A stretch of 64,000 nt of DNA from contig JAGAZO010000017.1 of assembly GCA_017940005.1 (NCBI GenBank), positions 1-64,000 on the forward strand, in the 5' to 3' direction. The notes under the pieces are model-generated. The model did no database searches, was not told where the DNA came from, and saw only the letters and a program-made list of their open reading frames with translations. Position 1 is the first letter of the stretch, and each line of letters opens with the position of its first letter. The stretch comes from Treponema sp. (GTDB lineage: Bacteria; Spirochaetota; Spirochaetia; Treponematales; Treponemataceae). Shown in pieces: positions 8,354 through 17,358 of this stretch. The translations under genes were made by a program, and so were the position numbers.

Positions 8354-9717
8354 GAACGCCTGCGCTTTTCAATGGGAACATACACACGTTCTTCACTCAC
8401 ATTTTTGTATGCAGGACGATAGATTCGTCCGCCCGCAACAAGCTCTTCTATGCGATGAGCACTCCACCCTGCAATACGCGCAATGGCAAAAAGCGGCGTA
8501 AAAAGCTCGCGCGGAATGTCAAGCATTGAATAGACAAAGCCTGAATAAAAATCGACATTTGCACAGATTTGTTTTTCACCGCCATGCATTTCCATAAGTA
8601 TTGGCGGCGCAATTTTCTCTATGAGCTTGTACAAACGATACTCATCTTCAAAACCTTTTTCTTTTGCAAGCGCAGAAGCCTTTTTTCTAAGCAATATGAC
8701 GCGCGGATCGCTCACTGTGTAAACAGCATGCCCCATGCCGTAAATCAAACCTGTTTTATCAAACGCTTCTCTTTTGGCAATTTTTGTTAAATACGCTTGC
8801 AGCTGTTTTTCGCTCGTCCAGTCTTTTACATGCGCTTTTATATCGTCCATCATCTCTACAACGCGGATATTCGCTCCGCCATGCCGCCTGCCTTTGAGCG
8901 AGCCGATTGCAGCAGCAATCGCAGAATACGTGTCCGTGTCTGCCGATGAAACAACATGCACTGTCAAGCTTGAGTTGTTGCCGCCGCCGTGCTCCGCATG
9001 CAGAATCAACGATAAGTCGAGCGTCTCTGCTTCGAGGCGTGTATACGTTTTGTTGGGACGAATAAGGCGCAAAAAATTTTCAGCAGTTGAAAGCGACGGA
9101 AGCGGATTGTGAATATACATGCTCTTGCTGTCGTAAAAGCGGCGCTTTGCCTGATACGCGTAAGCGGCGAGCGTTGAAAAGCGCGCAATGAGTTCGATGC
9201 ACTGGCGCAACATATTCGCTACAGCTCTGTTTTCAGGGGCAGAATCGTATGAGTAACCTGCAAGCACGCAACGCGCCATCTTATTCATGATGTCGTTTGA
9301 TGGTGCTTTCATAATCATGTCTTCAGTAAAATTCGGCGGCAACGTGCGGTGCAGCCCTAAAAACTGCTTAAACTCGTCGAACTGCTTTTGCGTGGGAAGC
9401 TCGCCGAACAACAGCAAGTACACGCACTGCTCATAGCCAAAATGCTTTGTGTGCTCGCCATCTTTTATCAATGATTCAACGTTGTAGCCGCGGTAAATGA
9501 GCTTGCCGGGAATGGGTACTTTTTTGCCGTCAACAATGTCGTAGCCCACAACATCGCCTATTCGTGTAAGACCGACGAGTACGCCCGTGCCGTTTGCATG
9601 GCGCAATCCGCGCTTTACATCATATTTTTCGTATAAACTGGGATTTATGGGGTCGTTGCGTTCTGCGAGCACTGACAGCCTTTTGAGAAAAACGCTTTCT
9701 ATCGATTTTTTTACCAT
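8350..9717 (-). CDS. gltA: Citrate synthase
   Basis: This 455-residue enzyme condenses oxaloacetate and acetyl-CoA to citrate. Catalytic regions are present: LILHAEHGGGNNSS (first active His), GMGHAVYTVSDPR (second His) and the late CANVDFYSGFVY (active Asp). An N-terminal extension of about 60 residues precedes the conserved GDVVGYDIVDGKK segment. I chose the ATG at 9717 because AGGAG lies 6 nt upstream; an in-frame GTG two codons earlier overlaps that site. No other tricarboxylic-acid gene lies in the window. The promoter and a 150-nt leader with several dyads lie upstream. Confidence 0.93.
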   Translation of the reverse strand: MVKKSIESVFLKRLSVLAERNDPINPSLYEKYDVKRGLRHANGTGVLVGLTRIGDVVGYDIVDGKKVPIPGKLIYRGYNVESLIKDGEHTKHFGYEQCVYLLLFGELPTQKQFDEFKQFLGLHRTLPPNFTEDMIMKAPSNDIMNKMARCVLAGYSYDSAPENRAVANMLRQCIELIARFSTLAAYAYQAKRRFYDSKSMYIHNPLPSLSTAENFLRLIRPNKTYTRLEAETLDLSLILHAEHGGGNNSSLTVHVVSSADTDTYSAIAAAIGSLKGRRHGGANIRVVEMMDDIKAHVKDWTSEKQLQAYLTKIAKREAFDKTGLIYGMGHAVYTVSDPRVILLRKKASALAKEKGFEDEYRLYKLIEKIAPPILMEMHGGEKQICANVDFYSGFVYSMLDIPRELFTPLFAIARIAGWSAHRIEELVAGGRIYRPAYKNVSEERVYVPIEKRRRS

Positions 9718-9773
9718 ACGCACTCCTTCCCTGTTTACTACGCTATATAAACCTTAAAAATTAATATATTAAG

Positions 9774-9790
9774 GAAGTTTCTGAAACTTC
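9774..9790. repeat. Perfect dyad GAAGTTTC-T-GAAACTTC
   Basis: An 8-bp palindrome with a 1-nt centre lies in the citrate synthase leader, about 57 nt before its start codon. The loop is too small for a simple hairpin of full length, so a protein-binding operator or a register-shifted stem is more likely. No second copy is evident in the window. Confidence 0.5.
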
Positions 9791-9856
9791 AGTTTTTAGA
9801 GGTAGCTTGCGAAAATGCACTGTCTTACGATGCAACAGTATAGCATCTTAAAACTC

Positions 9857-9953
9857 GACAGCATCTTTGAAAAATTATCGAAGTGGTTTTCAAAGATGTC
9901 AATAAGTATACAGCATCATCGCGAGTATTGCAAGGTGCTGATGCTATGTATAC
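9857..9953. repeat. Two inverted repeats overlapping the citrate synthase promoter
   Basis: The first dyad has arms at 9857-9873 and 9887-9900 (ATCTTTGAAAA against TTTTCAAAGAT) and brackets the -10 region of the gltA promoter. The second has arms at 9906-9918 (GTATACAGCATCA) and 9939-9953 (TGATGCTATGTATAC) and lies just upstream of the -35 box. Either may be an operator, and the second could also act as a transcription stop for the exported-protein operon that ends at 9985. The pentamer GCATC/GATGC occurs six times between 9829 and 9963. Confidence 0.55.
9874..9902 (-). promoter_or_regulatory. Promoter of the gltA-rsuA(-fhs) operon
   Basis: On the minus strand TTGACA (9902-9897) and GATAAT (9879-9874) are spaced by 17 bp, giving a near-consensus promoter. 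The predicted leader to the gltA ATG is about 150 nt. The stretch 9718-9984 holds no gene that I can support. Confidence 0.7.
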
Positions 9954-9984
9954 ATGATGATGCATTGTTTAAATCTTTGCTTGT

Positions 9985-10383
9985 CTATTGTACAAGTTCA
10001 TATGCACCGAGAATGAACATATCACTTCCAGCAAACACACCACTCACAGAGAGGCGCTTGCCTTTAAGCGCGAATATCGCATCTGCGTCCAACTCAGAAA
10101 GCACGAGCGTATACGTACCGCTCTTTGTTTTGAGCAACGCGTGCCGCTCGTCTCCTTTGCCTTTTACTTTGAGCGTACCAGTAAGTGCAGTCTGACGAGT
10201 TGCTTCGTCCTGCCCTGCAATGCCTTCAAGCTGTATGTCATTTGGCACTGCCACTCCCGCGCCACCGCCTTCTCCATAATCAGGCTTTTTCAATGATACA
10301 GCTGTGCTCTCATGTGCACCACGTGCAAAACTTGCACACAAAGCAAAGCTCGCCGCACACACAATCAAAACCGCGCGTTTCAT
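9985..10383 (-). CDS. Small exported protein of unknown function
   Basis: This 132-residue protein begins with a clear signal peptide (MKRAVLIVCAASFALCASFARG). A low-complexity Gly-rich linker follows, then a compact beta-rich domain of about 80 residues (ALTGTLKVKGKGD to GAYELVQ). I do not recognise the family. The domain reads like a small beta-barrel of the kind that appends to exported proteins. Its ATG overlaps the stop of the metalloprotease gene by 4 nt, so the two are cotranscribed and probably work together in the periplasm or at the surface. Confidence 0.7.
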   Translation of the reverse strand: MKRAVLIVCAASFALCASFARGAHESTAVSLKKPDYGEGGGAGVAVPNDIQLEGIAGQDEATRQTALTGTLKVKGKGDERHALLKTKSGTYTLVLSELDADAIFALKGKRLSVSGVFAGSDMFILGAYELVQ

Positions 10384-12581
10384 TGTGCAACCTCTGTGCT
10401 GTCTTTTGTCGTCGTCTCAAACCAATCCTGCACATAGATATATACTTTTTCAGAGCTGCTCTTACGATTAGAAAATGCAAGCGTTATGCTGTCGCTGTCT
10501 GGCGATTTTGAATTTACTGCATGCAGCACAAATCCGTTCGGACGTACCGCGAGCGGATAGCTTGCAGAAAATAATGCGGGACCATAACGGACAGTATTGT
10601 CAGTATTCGATACTTTCCACCCGTATGCATCTGAAAATAAATTGATGCCATCAACTTTGTACGTTGTACCATTGATTTCAGATGAGCATGCCTTATTAAA
10701 TGTGGGCAGACCGTGTGGTGCCGCAAATCGTGTTCTGAACATGCACGCCTGCACATACTCATCAAGGAGCTGCTCTTTTGTCATAGACGGCGAGAACACA
10801 GGCTTGACAGCGGCAACAACAGATTCCATATTCACTTCTGCATTTGTGCTTATTTCTTTTACAAGTGCTGGTCCGCCGTAATTGCGCATGAGCCATGCGC
10901 CAAACGCATACGCTGTGCTGTAAGAAATAGTTGCATACTCGCCGTCAAGATAATCGGTAACACCTGATGCAGTGTAATAAAGATTGAATGCAGCAAGCCT
11001 ATTTTTCGGCGAATCAGCATCGGCAATATTGAGCGTTTTTTGCAAAATGTCCTCTGCAAGCATAGAAAGCATTTCATCATACCACGTACCTTTTACATCA
11101 GTACGGTTGGGATATTTTACACTCTTGTTGTTGAAATTTATCATGTGCTGGAACTCATGAAACAGTGTTGATATGACTGTCTTGCTCGCACTATTTCCGT
11201 TGCCTCCATATGATGCTGTACCGTTTGTCATACCGTTGTAATTGCAGTATGCAGCGTCTACATAAAAATATTTTCCTTCGTTTGAAAAACCAAGCGTCTG
11301 CGTTCTGCCACCACTTTCTCCCAAGACGGAATCATTTGTTAAATAATCTTTGCTGTAAAAATAGCCGACGATTCCTGTTTGAGAAGTCTTACCGTAATCG
11401 TTTCCGATGTCGTAGACGACAATATTCACATATGTATACGACATGGGCGTCATCGTTATTGCACCGGTCGATGAAGCAGTCAACATCACATCTGCTTCAT
11501 CACCAAAAATATCTCGCTCTTTTTGATAATGCTTGGCAAATTCGTCAGCAATATTCTGTGCTACCTCTGTTGTAATGGAATTATATTGAGAAGTTCCAGT
11601 TGTTTTAAAACGCGCATCATCAACCCACACAAGACAAATAGTTTTGCTCTCGCTTGTGCCAATTGCTCGCAGCGTAAATTGTTTTTGCGCAAACGCGCTC
11701 ATCGAAGAATCCGTGTCAACATAAAGCATTTTTGTCTGCCCAACAACAGGCTTATCTGCGTCAAATGTATCTGCCGCGCGCACTATCGCTTCTCTGTTTG
11801 CGTTCGCCACAAGCAGAGGATTTTTAGGCGGCACAAAATGGCGGATATGCGGCATATCAAATGAACTGGGATATGCAGCTCGCAAAGCCATGCTGTCTGC
11901 CCTCGCGTCAAGCGCAGCAGAAATATTTGCAAGCACTGTTCCCGCACTTGATACAGCGCCCGCCAACACGCGTACATCTGAAGCAACGATTGCGTTGTTC
12001 GTACTGTTTACGTTCGCATAGGTAATGCGCTTACCAGATACGCCAGACAGTGTAACAAAATTTTTGTCTGTCTCAAGCTCGACGACATACGGTCGTGAAG
12101 AATCAATCGATACGTGCTGCGTCGCAACTGATGCAACAGGTATTTCCGTTTTGGAAACAGTATCATACGTTTCTTTTATTTGGATAGAGGAGCCGTTTTG
12201 TACATATGAGCATAATGCTATATCAACTGTATATGAACGACCATTTTCAAAATTTTCTGTTTTAGCAATGCCAGATGAATATATATATGAAGTAAGCAAT
12301 ACATTGTCTGAATAGTCATATACGACGCTTTTGTATTTTGAAGAGTCTTCACCCGCAGGATACACAGTGAGCGCAACACAATAATCAGCACTTTCGCCAA
12401 CAGTCGCAGTCCACGAAGCTATAATCATTTTATTGCCTGCTACGAGCTCAAACGAAGTAATCTTGCCGCTGCCACTACCTGTTTTAATGCCATCTATATC
12501 AAACAAGCAGCCGAAAAATACCATACCGGTAATTAAGAACAAAACAATTTGAATTCCGTAATGTTTTGATTTTAAAAACAT
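10380..12581 (-). CDS. Lipoprotein zinc metalloprotease, M30 (hyicolysin)-like
   Basis: This 733-residue exported protein has a signal peptide ending in the lipobox VFFGC (Cys25), so it is probably a lipoprotein. Residues 40-130 look like a fibronectin-like domain. The zinc-binding motif HEFQHM is at 475-480, preceded by TLF and followed by INFNNKS. A downstream WYDEMLSMLAED (about 500-511) offers the third ligand Glu. This arrangement matches peptidase family M30 and the related secreted spirochaetal proteases. The C-terminal 200 residues form a further beta-rich domain. The ATG at 12581 has GAGG 8 nt upstream. Substrate and surface exposure are not known. Confidence 0.78.
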   Translation of the reverse strand: MFLKSKHYGIQIVLFLITGMVFFGCLFDIDGIKTGSGSGKITSFELVAGNKMIIASWTATVGESADYCVALTVYPAGEDSSKYKSVVYDYSDNVLLTSYIYSSGIAKTENFENGRSYTVDIALCSYVQNGSSIQIKETYDTVSKTEIPVASVATQHVSIDSSRPYVVELETDKNFVTLSGVSGKRITYANVNSTNNAIVASDVRVLAGAVSSAGTVLANISAALDARADSMALRAAYPSSFDMPHIRHFVPPKNPLLVANANREAIVRAADTFDADKPVVGQTKMLYVDTDSSMSAFAQKQFTLRAIGTSESKTICLVWVDDARFKTTGTSQYNSITTEVAQNIADEFAKHYQKERDIFGDEADVMLTASSTGAITMTPMSYTYVNIVVYDIGNDYGKTSQTGIVGYFYSKDYLTNDSVLGESGGRTQTLGFSNEGKYFYVDAAYCNYNGMTNGTASYGGNGNSASKTVISTLFHEFQHMINFNNKSVKYPNRTDVKGTWYDEMLSMLAEDILQKTLNIADADSPKNRLAAFNLYYTASGVTDYLDGEYATISYSTAYAFGAWLMRNYGGPALVKEISTNAEVNMESVVAAVKPVFSPSMTKEQLLDEYVQACMFRTRFAAPHGLPTFNKACSSEINGTTYKVDGINLFSDAYGWKVSNTDNTVRYGPALFSASYPLAVRPNGFVLHAVNSKSPDSDSITLAFSNRKSSSEKVYIYVQDWFETTTKDSTEVAQ

Positions 12582-12655
12582 ATATGTACCTCTTCCATAC
12601 AGTTATAGTACAACAAAATCGTGGCAATATATTAATTATAACACATTTTTCTTCC

Positions 12656-12684
12656 TTTTCCAATCCCAAAAATTATGCTATACT
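12656..12684 (+). promoter_or_regulatory. Promoter of ispH, leaderless layout
   Basis: The -10 box TATACT (12679-12684) ends 7 nt before the ispH ATG. The -35 position at a 17-bp spacer is TTTTCC, a weak match. No Shine-Dalgarno precedes the ATG. Confidence 0.55.
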
Positions 12685-12691
12685 AGATTTC

Positions 12692-13576
12692 ATGACAATT
12701 ATCCGTTCAGATGTGCTCGGCTATTGTTTCGGCGTACGTCATGCAATAGAAGCAGCGCACACTGCGCTTTTGCAAAATAAAAGGAAAAATGTATATACGC
12801 TCGGGCCGCTTATTCACAACAAGCATGCGCTTGATGAACTTGAAAAAGCAGGGCTTCGCATGCTCGACGAAAATGATGCATCACAAGCTGAAGACGGCAG
12901 TGTTGTCATAATTCGCGCACACGGCGTTCCTCCCGAAGTACTTGAAACGCTTGAAAAAAAACAATGCACAGTTATCAACGCTACATGCACGCGAGTCAAG
13001 GCAAGCCAAAAGATTGCGCGTGAGTATACAGCAAAGAACTGCACAGTGATTTTTACCGGTGATGAAAAGCACGGTGAAGTTGCTGGCATTGCAGGCTATG
13101 CAAAAAATCATTTTGTACTCGTGCAGAACTGCGATGAAGCAAATGCGCTTTACTTGCCAAAAGATGCAAACGCCGTGTTGCTTTCTCAAACGACGTTTAG
13201 CGAAAGTGAATTTAATGCGATTGCAAAATTATTAAAAAGTAAATACCCGAACCTTATCGTAATGAATACAATTTGCCCTGCAACAAAAGCGCGGCAAGAT
13301 GCGCTTGCAAAATTATGCAGGAATGCAGACGGCGTACTTGTTGTAGGAGGAAAAAATAGCGCAAACACAAAACGGCTGCTGCTTGCCGCGCGCGCATACG
13401 GATGTCGTGCAAATTTAATTGAGCAAGCGGACGAAATTCCTGCCGATTATTTTTCTATGGACACAGTTGGCATTACTGCGGGAGCAAGCACACCCGATGA
13501 AATAATCGACGAAGTTGAAAAAACATTGCGAGAGCGCAGTGCAGGCGCTTATTTTGCGGGAGATTCCAATGAGTAG
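12692..13576 (+). CDS. ispH: 4-hydroxy-3-methylbut-2-enyl diphosphate reductase
   Basis: This 294-residue iron-sulfur enzyme catalyses the last step of the MEP isoprenoid pathway, giving IPP and DMAPP. The three cluster cysteines are in GYCFGVRHA (C12), INATCTRV and NTICPAT. HGVPPEV supplies one active-site His and GDEKHGEV another. The ITAGASTPDEII segment near the C-terminus is the family signature. I chose the ATG at 12692 because it gives the standard MTIIRSDVLGYCFGV start; the longer frame runs through the promoter. It overlaps the next gene by 8 nt. Confidence 0.95.
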   Translation: MTIIRSDVLGYCFGVRHAIEAAHTALLQNKRKNVYTLGPLIHNKHALDELEKAGLRMLDENDASQAEDGSVVIIRAHGVPPEVLETLEKKQCTVINATCTRVKASQKIAREYTAKNCTVIFTGDEKHGEVAGIAGYAKNHFVLVQNCDEANALYLPKDANAVLLSQTTFSESEFNAIAKLLKSKYPNLIVMNTICPATKARQDALAKLCRNADGVLVVGGKNSANTKRLLLAARAYGCRANLIEQADEIPADYFSMDTVGITAGASTPDEIIDEVEKTLRERSAGAYFAGDSNE

Positions 13577-14648
13577 AAAGCCTGTTTACACAGCTGCGCT
13601 CATGGGAACAGGGCGTATTGGTTTTACACTTGGATTCGACAAAAAACGTGAACAACCTGCAAGTCATACAATGGCGCTCCGTGCAAATAAGCGGATTAAA
13701 TTGATTGCAGCATGTGACACCGATGCAATAAAGCTTGAAAACTGGAAGCGGTATTGCAGTCATGCCACAACATATTCAAGCTACGGCCATCTACTTGCGG
13801 CATGCAGTCCTGACATCATTGTTATAGCGGTAAATGAAGACGCGCACCTTGATACAGCGCTCGCAGCGATTAGAAGCAAACCAAAATTAATAATTTTGGA
13901 AAAACCTGTCGCGCTCACAATGAAAGACGGATTAGCAATCGCTGACGAAGCAAAAAAAAACGACGTGCCGATAATGGTCAATCACGAACGGCGATTTGCA
14001 CTTGATTACAAAATTGCAAAATCATACATGAAAAAAATCGGCGAGCTGCAAAGCATAACAGCAGAACTTTGTTCAAGCCTGCGCGTATACAGCAAACAAG
14101 ATGAGGCAAGCGGTGAATACAGCCTGCTTCATGATGGCACACATCTTATAGATATAGTGCATTATTTATTAACGCAAGACCACTTATCCGACAAAACTGC
14201 CTCCAGTGATTTACAAAGACGGAGCATACTTTACGACATGGCGCTCGAAAGCGTTTTTCGCGACAAAAGCGACATATCTATCGTACGCAACATATCAGTT
14301 CATTTCGCCTCTGACGTTTGCCCTGATGTTACCATAAAGATAAGTGGGCGTTCAAAGTTCTTTTCATTCGGCATTGACGTGCTCGGCACTGAAGGCAGGA
14401 TAAAAATTGGAAACGGCTACGCAGAATTTTATAAACGAGAAGCGGCAACCATGTACACAGGATTTTATTCCCTCGTACGTGACGACACAGTCGCGTTGCC
14501 TACAAAGACAAAATATTTTTCAAATATGGTGCAAGCAGCAGTTGATTTTCTCGATGGAACATTACCACTCATGTCCACACTGCAAGACGGTTTGAACGAC
14601 CTCGACATCATCGAGCAGATACGGTGCGCCATTAGGGAAAATACATAA
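13569..14648 (+). CDS. Gfo/Idh/MocA-family oxidoreductase
   Basis: This 359-residue predicted NAD(P)-dependent dehydrogenase has the Rossmann motif ALMGTGRIGFTLGFD at the N-terminus, EKPVAL near residue 115 and a catalytic-type Lys-Pro pair. The C-terminal alpha/beta domain contains the HDGTHLIDIVHYLL helix common in the family. The ligand is not evident; related proteins act on sugars, inositols or sugar nucleotides. The start at 13569 has GGGAG upstream and overlaps the ispH stop by 8 nt, so it is translationally coupled. Confidence 0.82.
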   Translation: MSRKPVYTAALMGTGRIGFTLGFDKKREQPASHTMALRANKRIKLIAACDTDAIKLENWKRYCSHATTYSSYGHLLAACSPDIIVIAVNEDAHLDTALAAIRSKPKLIILEKPVALTMKDGLAIADEAKKNDVPIMVNHERRFALDYKIAKSYMKKIGELQSITAELCSSLRVYSKQDEASGEYSLLHDGTHLIDIVHYLLTQDHLSDKTASSDLQRRSILYDMALESVFRDKSDISIVRNISVHFASDVCPDVTIKISGRSKFFSFGIDVLGTEGRIKIGNGYAEFYKREAATMYTGFYSLVRDDTVALPTKTKYFSNMVQAAVDFLDGTLPLMSTLQDGLNDLDIIEQIRCAIRENT

Positions 14649-14728
14649 TCACGAGCAAGCATATGAACTATTTTGCCCTTTCTGCCGATAGTATATATGA
14701 AGTTTTATTATTAGGAATATCATAAACC

Positions 14729-16843
14729 GTGACTTCTGGACAAAAAACTGCTGCGAGCATTTTGACTACAGTTGTACTTTTTACCTGCTTTGCCGCCGCT
14801 TCATTTGCCGGGCTTTTTTCAAAAATCGAAGCCCGTTTTTATGAACCAGCAAAAATTGCAGGCATACGTAAGCAACTTGATGCAATAGCAGAAAGCAGCG
14901 ACGGCTACATTACCATGTTACTCGATGCATTCGGCATAGGAGAAGGTGCATTTATCACGCATCGCGCTATCCGCTCATATGCATTGCAGTCACCCGATGA
15001 TAGCGATGTGCAAGAACGTACGCAACGAACAGGTGAACTGTTTGCAACAACACCAGGTCTTGACGGAATTAGGCTCATAGATTACAACGGACGGAACATT
15101 CATTTCAGTACCTACTCAACTGACATTATCCGTCAAACAGATATGCTCCGCATGTACAAAAATTATGATGAAGTGAAAACCCCGCAGAATGAAACGGAAT
15201 TCCCTTTCAGTGTGATTTCTGTAGCTGCAGATAGCGTTCAATACCGCATAACATTTGATGGAAACAACAACAGAATGCTTTTTTCTTTTCCGTTTTATGA
15301 CACGTATTCTGTATATCGCGGCACAATCATTTTTTATGTAAACGCGCAAGATTTAAACCGCACATTATTAACAAACAACATTATCACTGTGGGAGAAAGC
15401 GGTACACTCCTTTCAGATGAATCAGGAGCACTCGGTGGTTTTTTATTTGGAATGCCAAGCATCGGGCGCAATGCAATTGAAAACAAAATAGTTTCTGCAT
15501 GGCAAAAAGATTCAACAGGTCCTGACAAAATCATCGCGCTTGAAGCAGATGCACAGCAAGGAGACAACTCATACCTCGTGCTGCTCTCCAGCAATTCCAG
15601 CCAGTTCATGAAAATTGCAGGCATCTACAGCGATTCTGTTTTTATACTGCCGCATACAATGCAATTGCTTTTGCTCGTTTGCGCTTTTATCACACTGCTG
15701 CTCATCATCTTCATGCTTTTCAACTTACACCGAGACGACATGGTTGTCATACGAGACAGAATCAAACGATTGCAGCTTGGCATTATCAATGAATATTTGT
15801 CAAATAAAGAAAGCGTAGACTGGGATAATGTCATTTCAAAAATCGCAAGCCGTAAAACAGATGTATCAGCTACAATTAAAAAAAGTCTTGGCAGACGCGC
15901 AAAAAAGCATGAACAGGAAACTGATGCACTCATCGATAAAAGTTGGGAAGAGATTATTAATGCGCTCACTATAAAACGTACTACACCTTCCTCACCTGAA
16001 AAAAATCACACTGTTTTAATAGGCACAGAAGATTTGCGAAAAATGCTTGAAGATATTCTGCAAAGCGGAGGAATCAAGGTGCAAGCTGTCGCAGAGCCGC
16101 GCGTCATCGACAAAGGCGAAGTACACACCTTCCACGCGAACAACAATAGTGCATCAGATATGTCTAAAAATATCGCAGCAGTAGAACCACGTGAACTCCT
16201 TGACAATGTAACCACCGTCGAAGACGTGCAGGACGCGGAGCTTCTCGACGCTGGAGATGAGATTGGTGACGCTGAACTTCTCGACGAGGTAGACGAGGTT
16301 GATGATGCGGTTCAGCCTCACAATGCTGCCGCTCCGCTCCACAAAATTGAAACACGCAACGACGCTCCACTCCTCGACAATGTAACCACCGTCGAAGACG
16401 TGCAGGACGCGGAGCTTCTCGACGCTGGAGATGAGATTGACGACGCTGAACTTCTCGACGAGGTGGACGAGGTTGATGATGCAGCGCAATCGCCGCAAGC
16501 AAATAATCTCATCGATGATTTTAGTGTGGTGCCAACGCCGAATTTTCTATACCTTGACGACGAAGAAGAAAATGGTGCGCAAAGCGACATCGTTAGTAAA
16601 ATAATAACAGAACAATTTGACAGCACAGATGTTTTGCCGCTCGCAGGCGAACAGCTGTCTGCTCCTTTTGCATTTACCGAATTTGCAGCAGACAGTCCTC
16701 ATGTTCAAAACTTGATGTCCGCATCAGATGGCGCAATTACATGCGATGCAGATGGTGTATACACTATTTCTACGCATATTGAATACGAAGGCATTGTCCA
16801 AGACAAATCACTCAAAGCACTCATAGACTCCGTGCTTCATTAA
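14729..16843 (+). CDS. Membrane protein with extracytoplasmic sensor-like domain and repetitive acidic tail
   Basis: This 704-residue protein is of uncertain function. A first membrane segment (about 12-32) is followed by an extracytoplasmic region of about 280 residues with a Cache-like flavour (LDGIRLIDYNGRNIHFSTY), and a second membrane segment (about 308-332). The cytoplasmic part is charged. It contains a 38-residue acidic unit (LLDNVTTVEDVQDAELLD...) at 490-527 that recurs at 548-585 with a 58-codon period. There is no recognisable kinase, GGDEF or MCP output. The start is a GTG at 14729 with AGGA 12 nt upstream, which is somewhat distant. It follows the oxidoreductase gene by 80 bp. 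Confidence 0.6.
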   Translation: MTSGQKTAASILTTVVLFTCFAAASFAGLFSKIEARFYEPAKIAGIRKQLDAIAESSDGYITMLLDAFGIGEGAFITHRAIRSYALQSPDDSDVQERTQRTGELFATTPGLDGIRLIDYNGRNIHFSTYSTDIIRQTDMLRMYKNYDEVKTPQNETEFPFSVISVAADSVQYRITFDGNNNRMLFSFPFYDTYSVYRGTIIFYVNAQDLNRTLLTNNIITVGESGTLLSDESGALGGFLFGMPSIGRNAIENKIVSAWQKDSTGPDKIIALEADAQQGDNSYLVLLSSNSSQFMKIAGIYSDSVFILPHTMQLLLLVCAFITLLLIIFMLFNLHRDDMVVIRDRIKRLQLGIINEYLSNKESVDWDNVISKIASRKTDVSATIKKSLGRRAKKHEQETDALIDKSWEEIINALTIKRTTPSSPEKNHTVLIGTEDLRKMLEDILQSGGIKVQAVAEPRVIDKGEVHTFHANNNSASDMSKNIAAVEPRELLDNVTTVEDVQDAELLDAGDEIGDAELLDEVDEVDDAVQPHNAAAPLHKIETRNDAPLLDNVTTVEDVQDAELLDAGDEIDDAELLDEVDEVDDAAQSPQANNLIDDFSVVPTPNFLYLDDEEENGAQSDIVSKIITEQFDSTDVLPLAGEQLSAPFAFTEFAADSPHVQNLMSASDGAITCDADGVYTISTHIEYEGIVQDKSLKALIDSVLH
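16196..16483 (+). repeat. Near-identical 114-bp direct repeat inside the sensor-like gene
   Basis: Copies at 16196-16309 and 16370-16483 differ at only about five positions by eye, are in frame and keep a 174-bp period. Each encodes the same acidic LLD-rich unit, which itself contains a DAELLD sub-repeat. The close identity indicates recent duplication or ongoing copy-number change. Confidence 0.85.
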
Positions 16844-16879
16844 CTTTCCGCACAAATACACGCTGTACACAAATTCCAC

Positions 16880-16908
16880 TTGTATTTCATTTCTATTTTC
16901 CCTATACT
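16880..16908 (+). promoter_or_regulatory. Promoter of the thioesterase gene, leaderless layout
   Basis: TTGTAT at 16880-16885 and TATACT at 16903-16908 have a 17-bp spacer, and the ATG follows 7 nt after the -10 box. No ribosome-binding site fits in the gap. Confidence 0.7.
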
Positions 16909-16915
16909 TACTATC

Positions 16916-17320
16916 ATGAAATATTCTGCACCACTTGTTGTGCGCACCTATGAATGCGACTCATACGGACATGTAAACAATGCCGTGTATCTCAATTTCC
17001 TCGAATATGGACGCATGGAATACCTGCATCAAATCAATTTTGACTACAAGGGTTTGATTGCAGAAGGTTATTTTTTATACATTACACATATAGACATTTA
17101 TTATAAAGCGTCTGCTTTTCTCGATGACAAGTTGTTTGTCGATGTCGAACCGACAAAACTCAGCATCATACAGGGAACATTCCACCAAACAGTACGCAAA
17201 GAAAACGGCACTATCTGTGCAGAAGCCGACGTAACATGGGCAAGCGTAAAAAACGGTAAACCTGCAAAAATACCTGAAAAATATCTTGTTGCAGGACTAT
17301 CTCCTGTAAATCCTCAATAA
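16916..17320 (+). CDS. Acyl-CoA thioesterase, 4HBT/YbgC type
   Basis: This 134-residue single hot-dog-fold protein opens VRTYECDSYGHVNNAVYLNFLEYGR. This is the 4-hydroxybenzoyl-CoA thioesterase signature with the catalytic Asp in ECDSYGHV. It should hydrolyse short acyl-CoA thioesters in the cytoplasm; the preferred acyl chain cannot be read. The start is the ATG at 16916, where the family usually begins; a longer frame from 16880 overlaps the promoter. It precedes metNI by 38 bp and may be cotranscribed. Confidence 0.85.
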   Translation: MKYSAPLVVRTYECDSYGHVNNAVYLNFLEYGRMEYLHQINFDYKGLIAEGYFLYITHIDIYYKASAFLDDKLFVDVEPTKLSIIQGTFHQTVRKENGTICAEADVTWASVKNGKPAKIPEKYLVAGLSPVNPQ

Positions 17321-17330
17321 TTCACATAAA

Positions 17331-17346
17331 ATTAATAATTATTAAA
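17331..17346. repeat. Second copy of the ATTAATAATTATTAA element
   Basis: This copy lies 13 nt before the metN ATG, directly ahead of its AAGG ribosome-binding site. Confidence 0.6.
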
Positions 17347-17358
17347 AAGGCTAAAAAT

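Noticed and set aside
9815-10195. 126-codon plus-strand frame across the gltA control region
   Set aside because: Runs through the dyads and antisense to the exported-protein gene; no ribosome-binding site or domain.
16880-17358. SAM or other riboswitch before metN
   Set aside because: Only 38 bp separate the thioesterase stop from metN and no multi-stem fold is visible.
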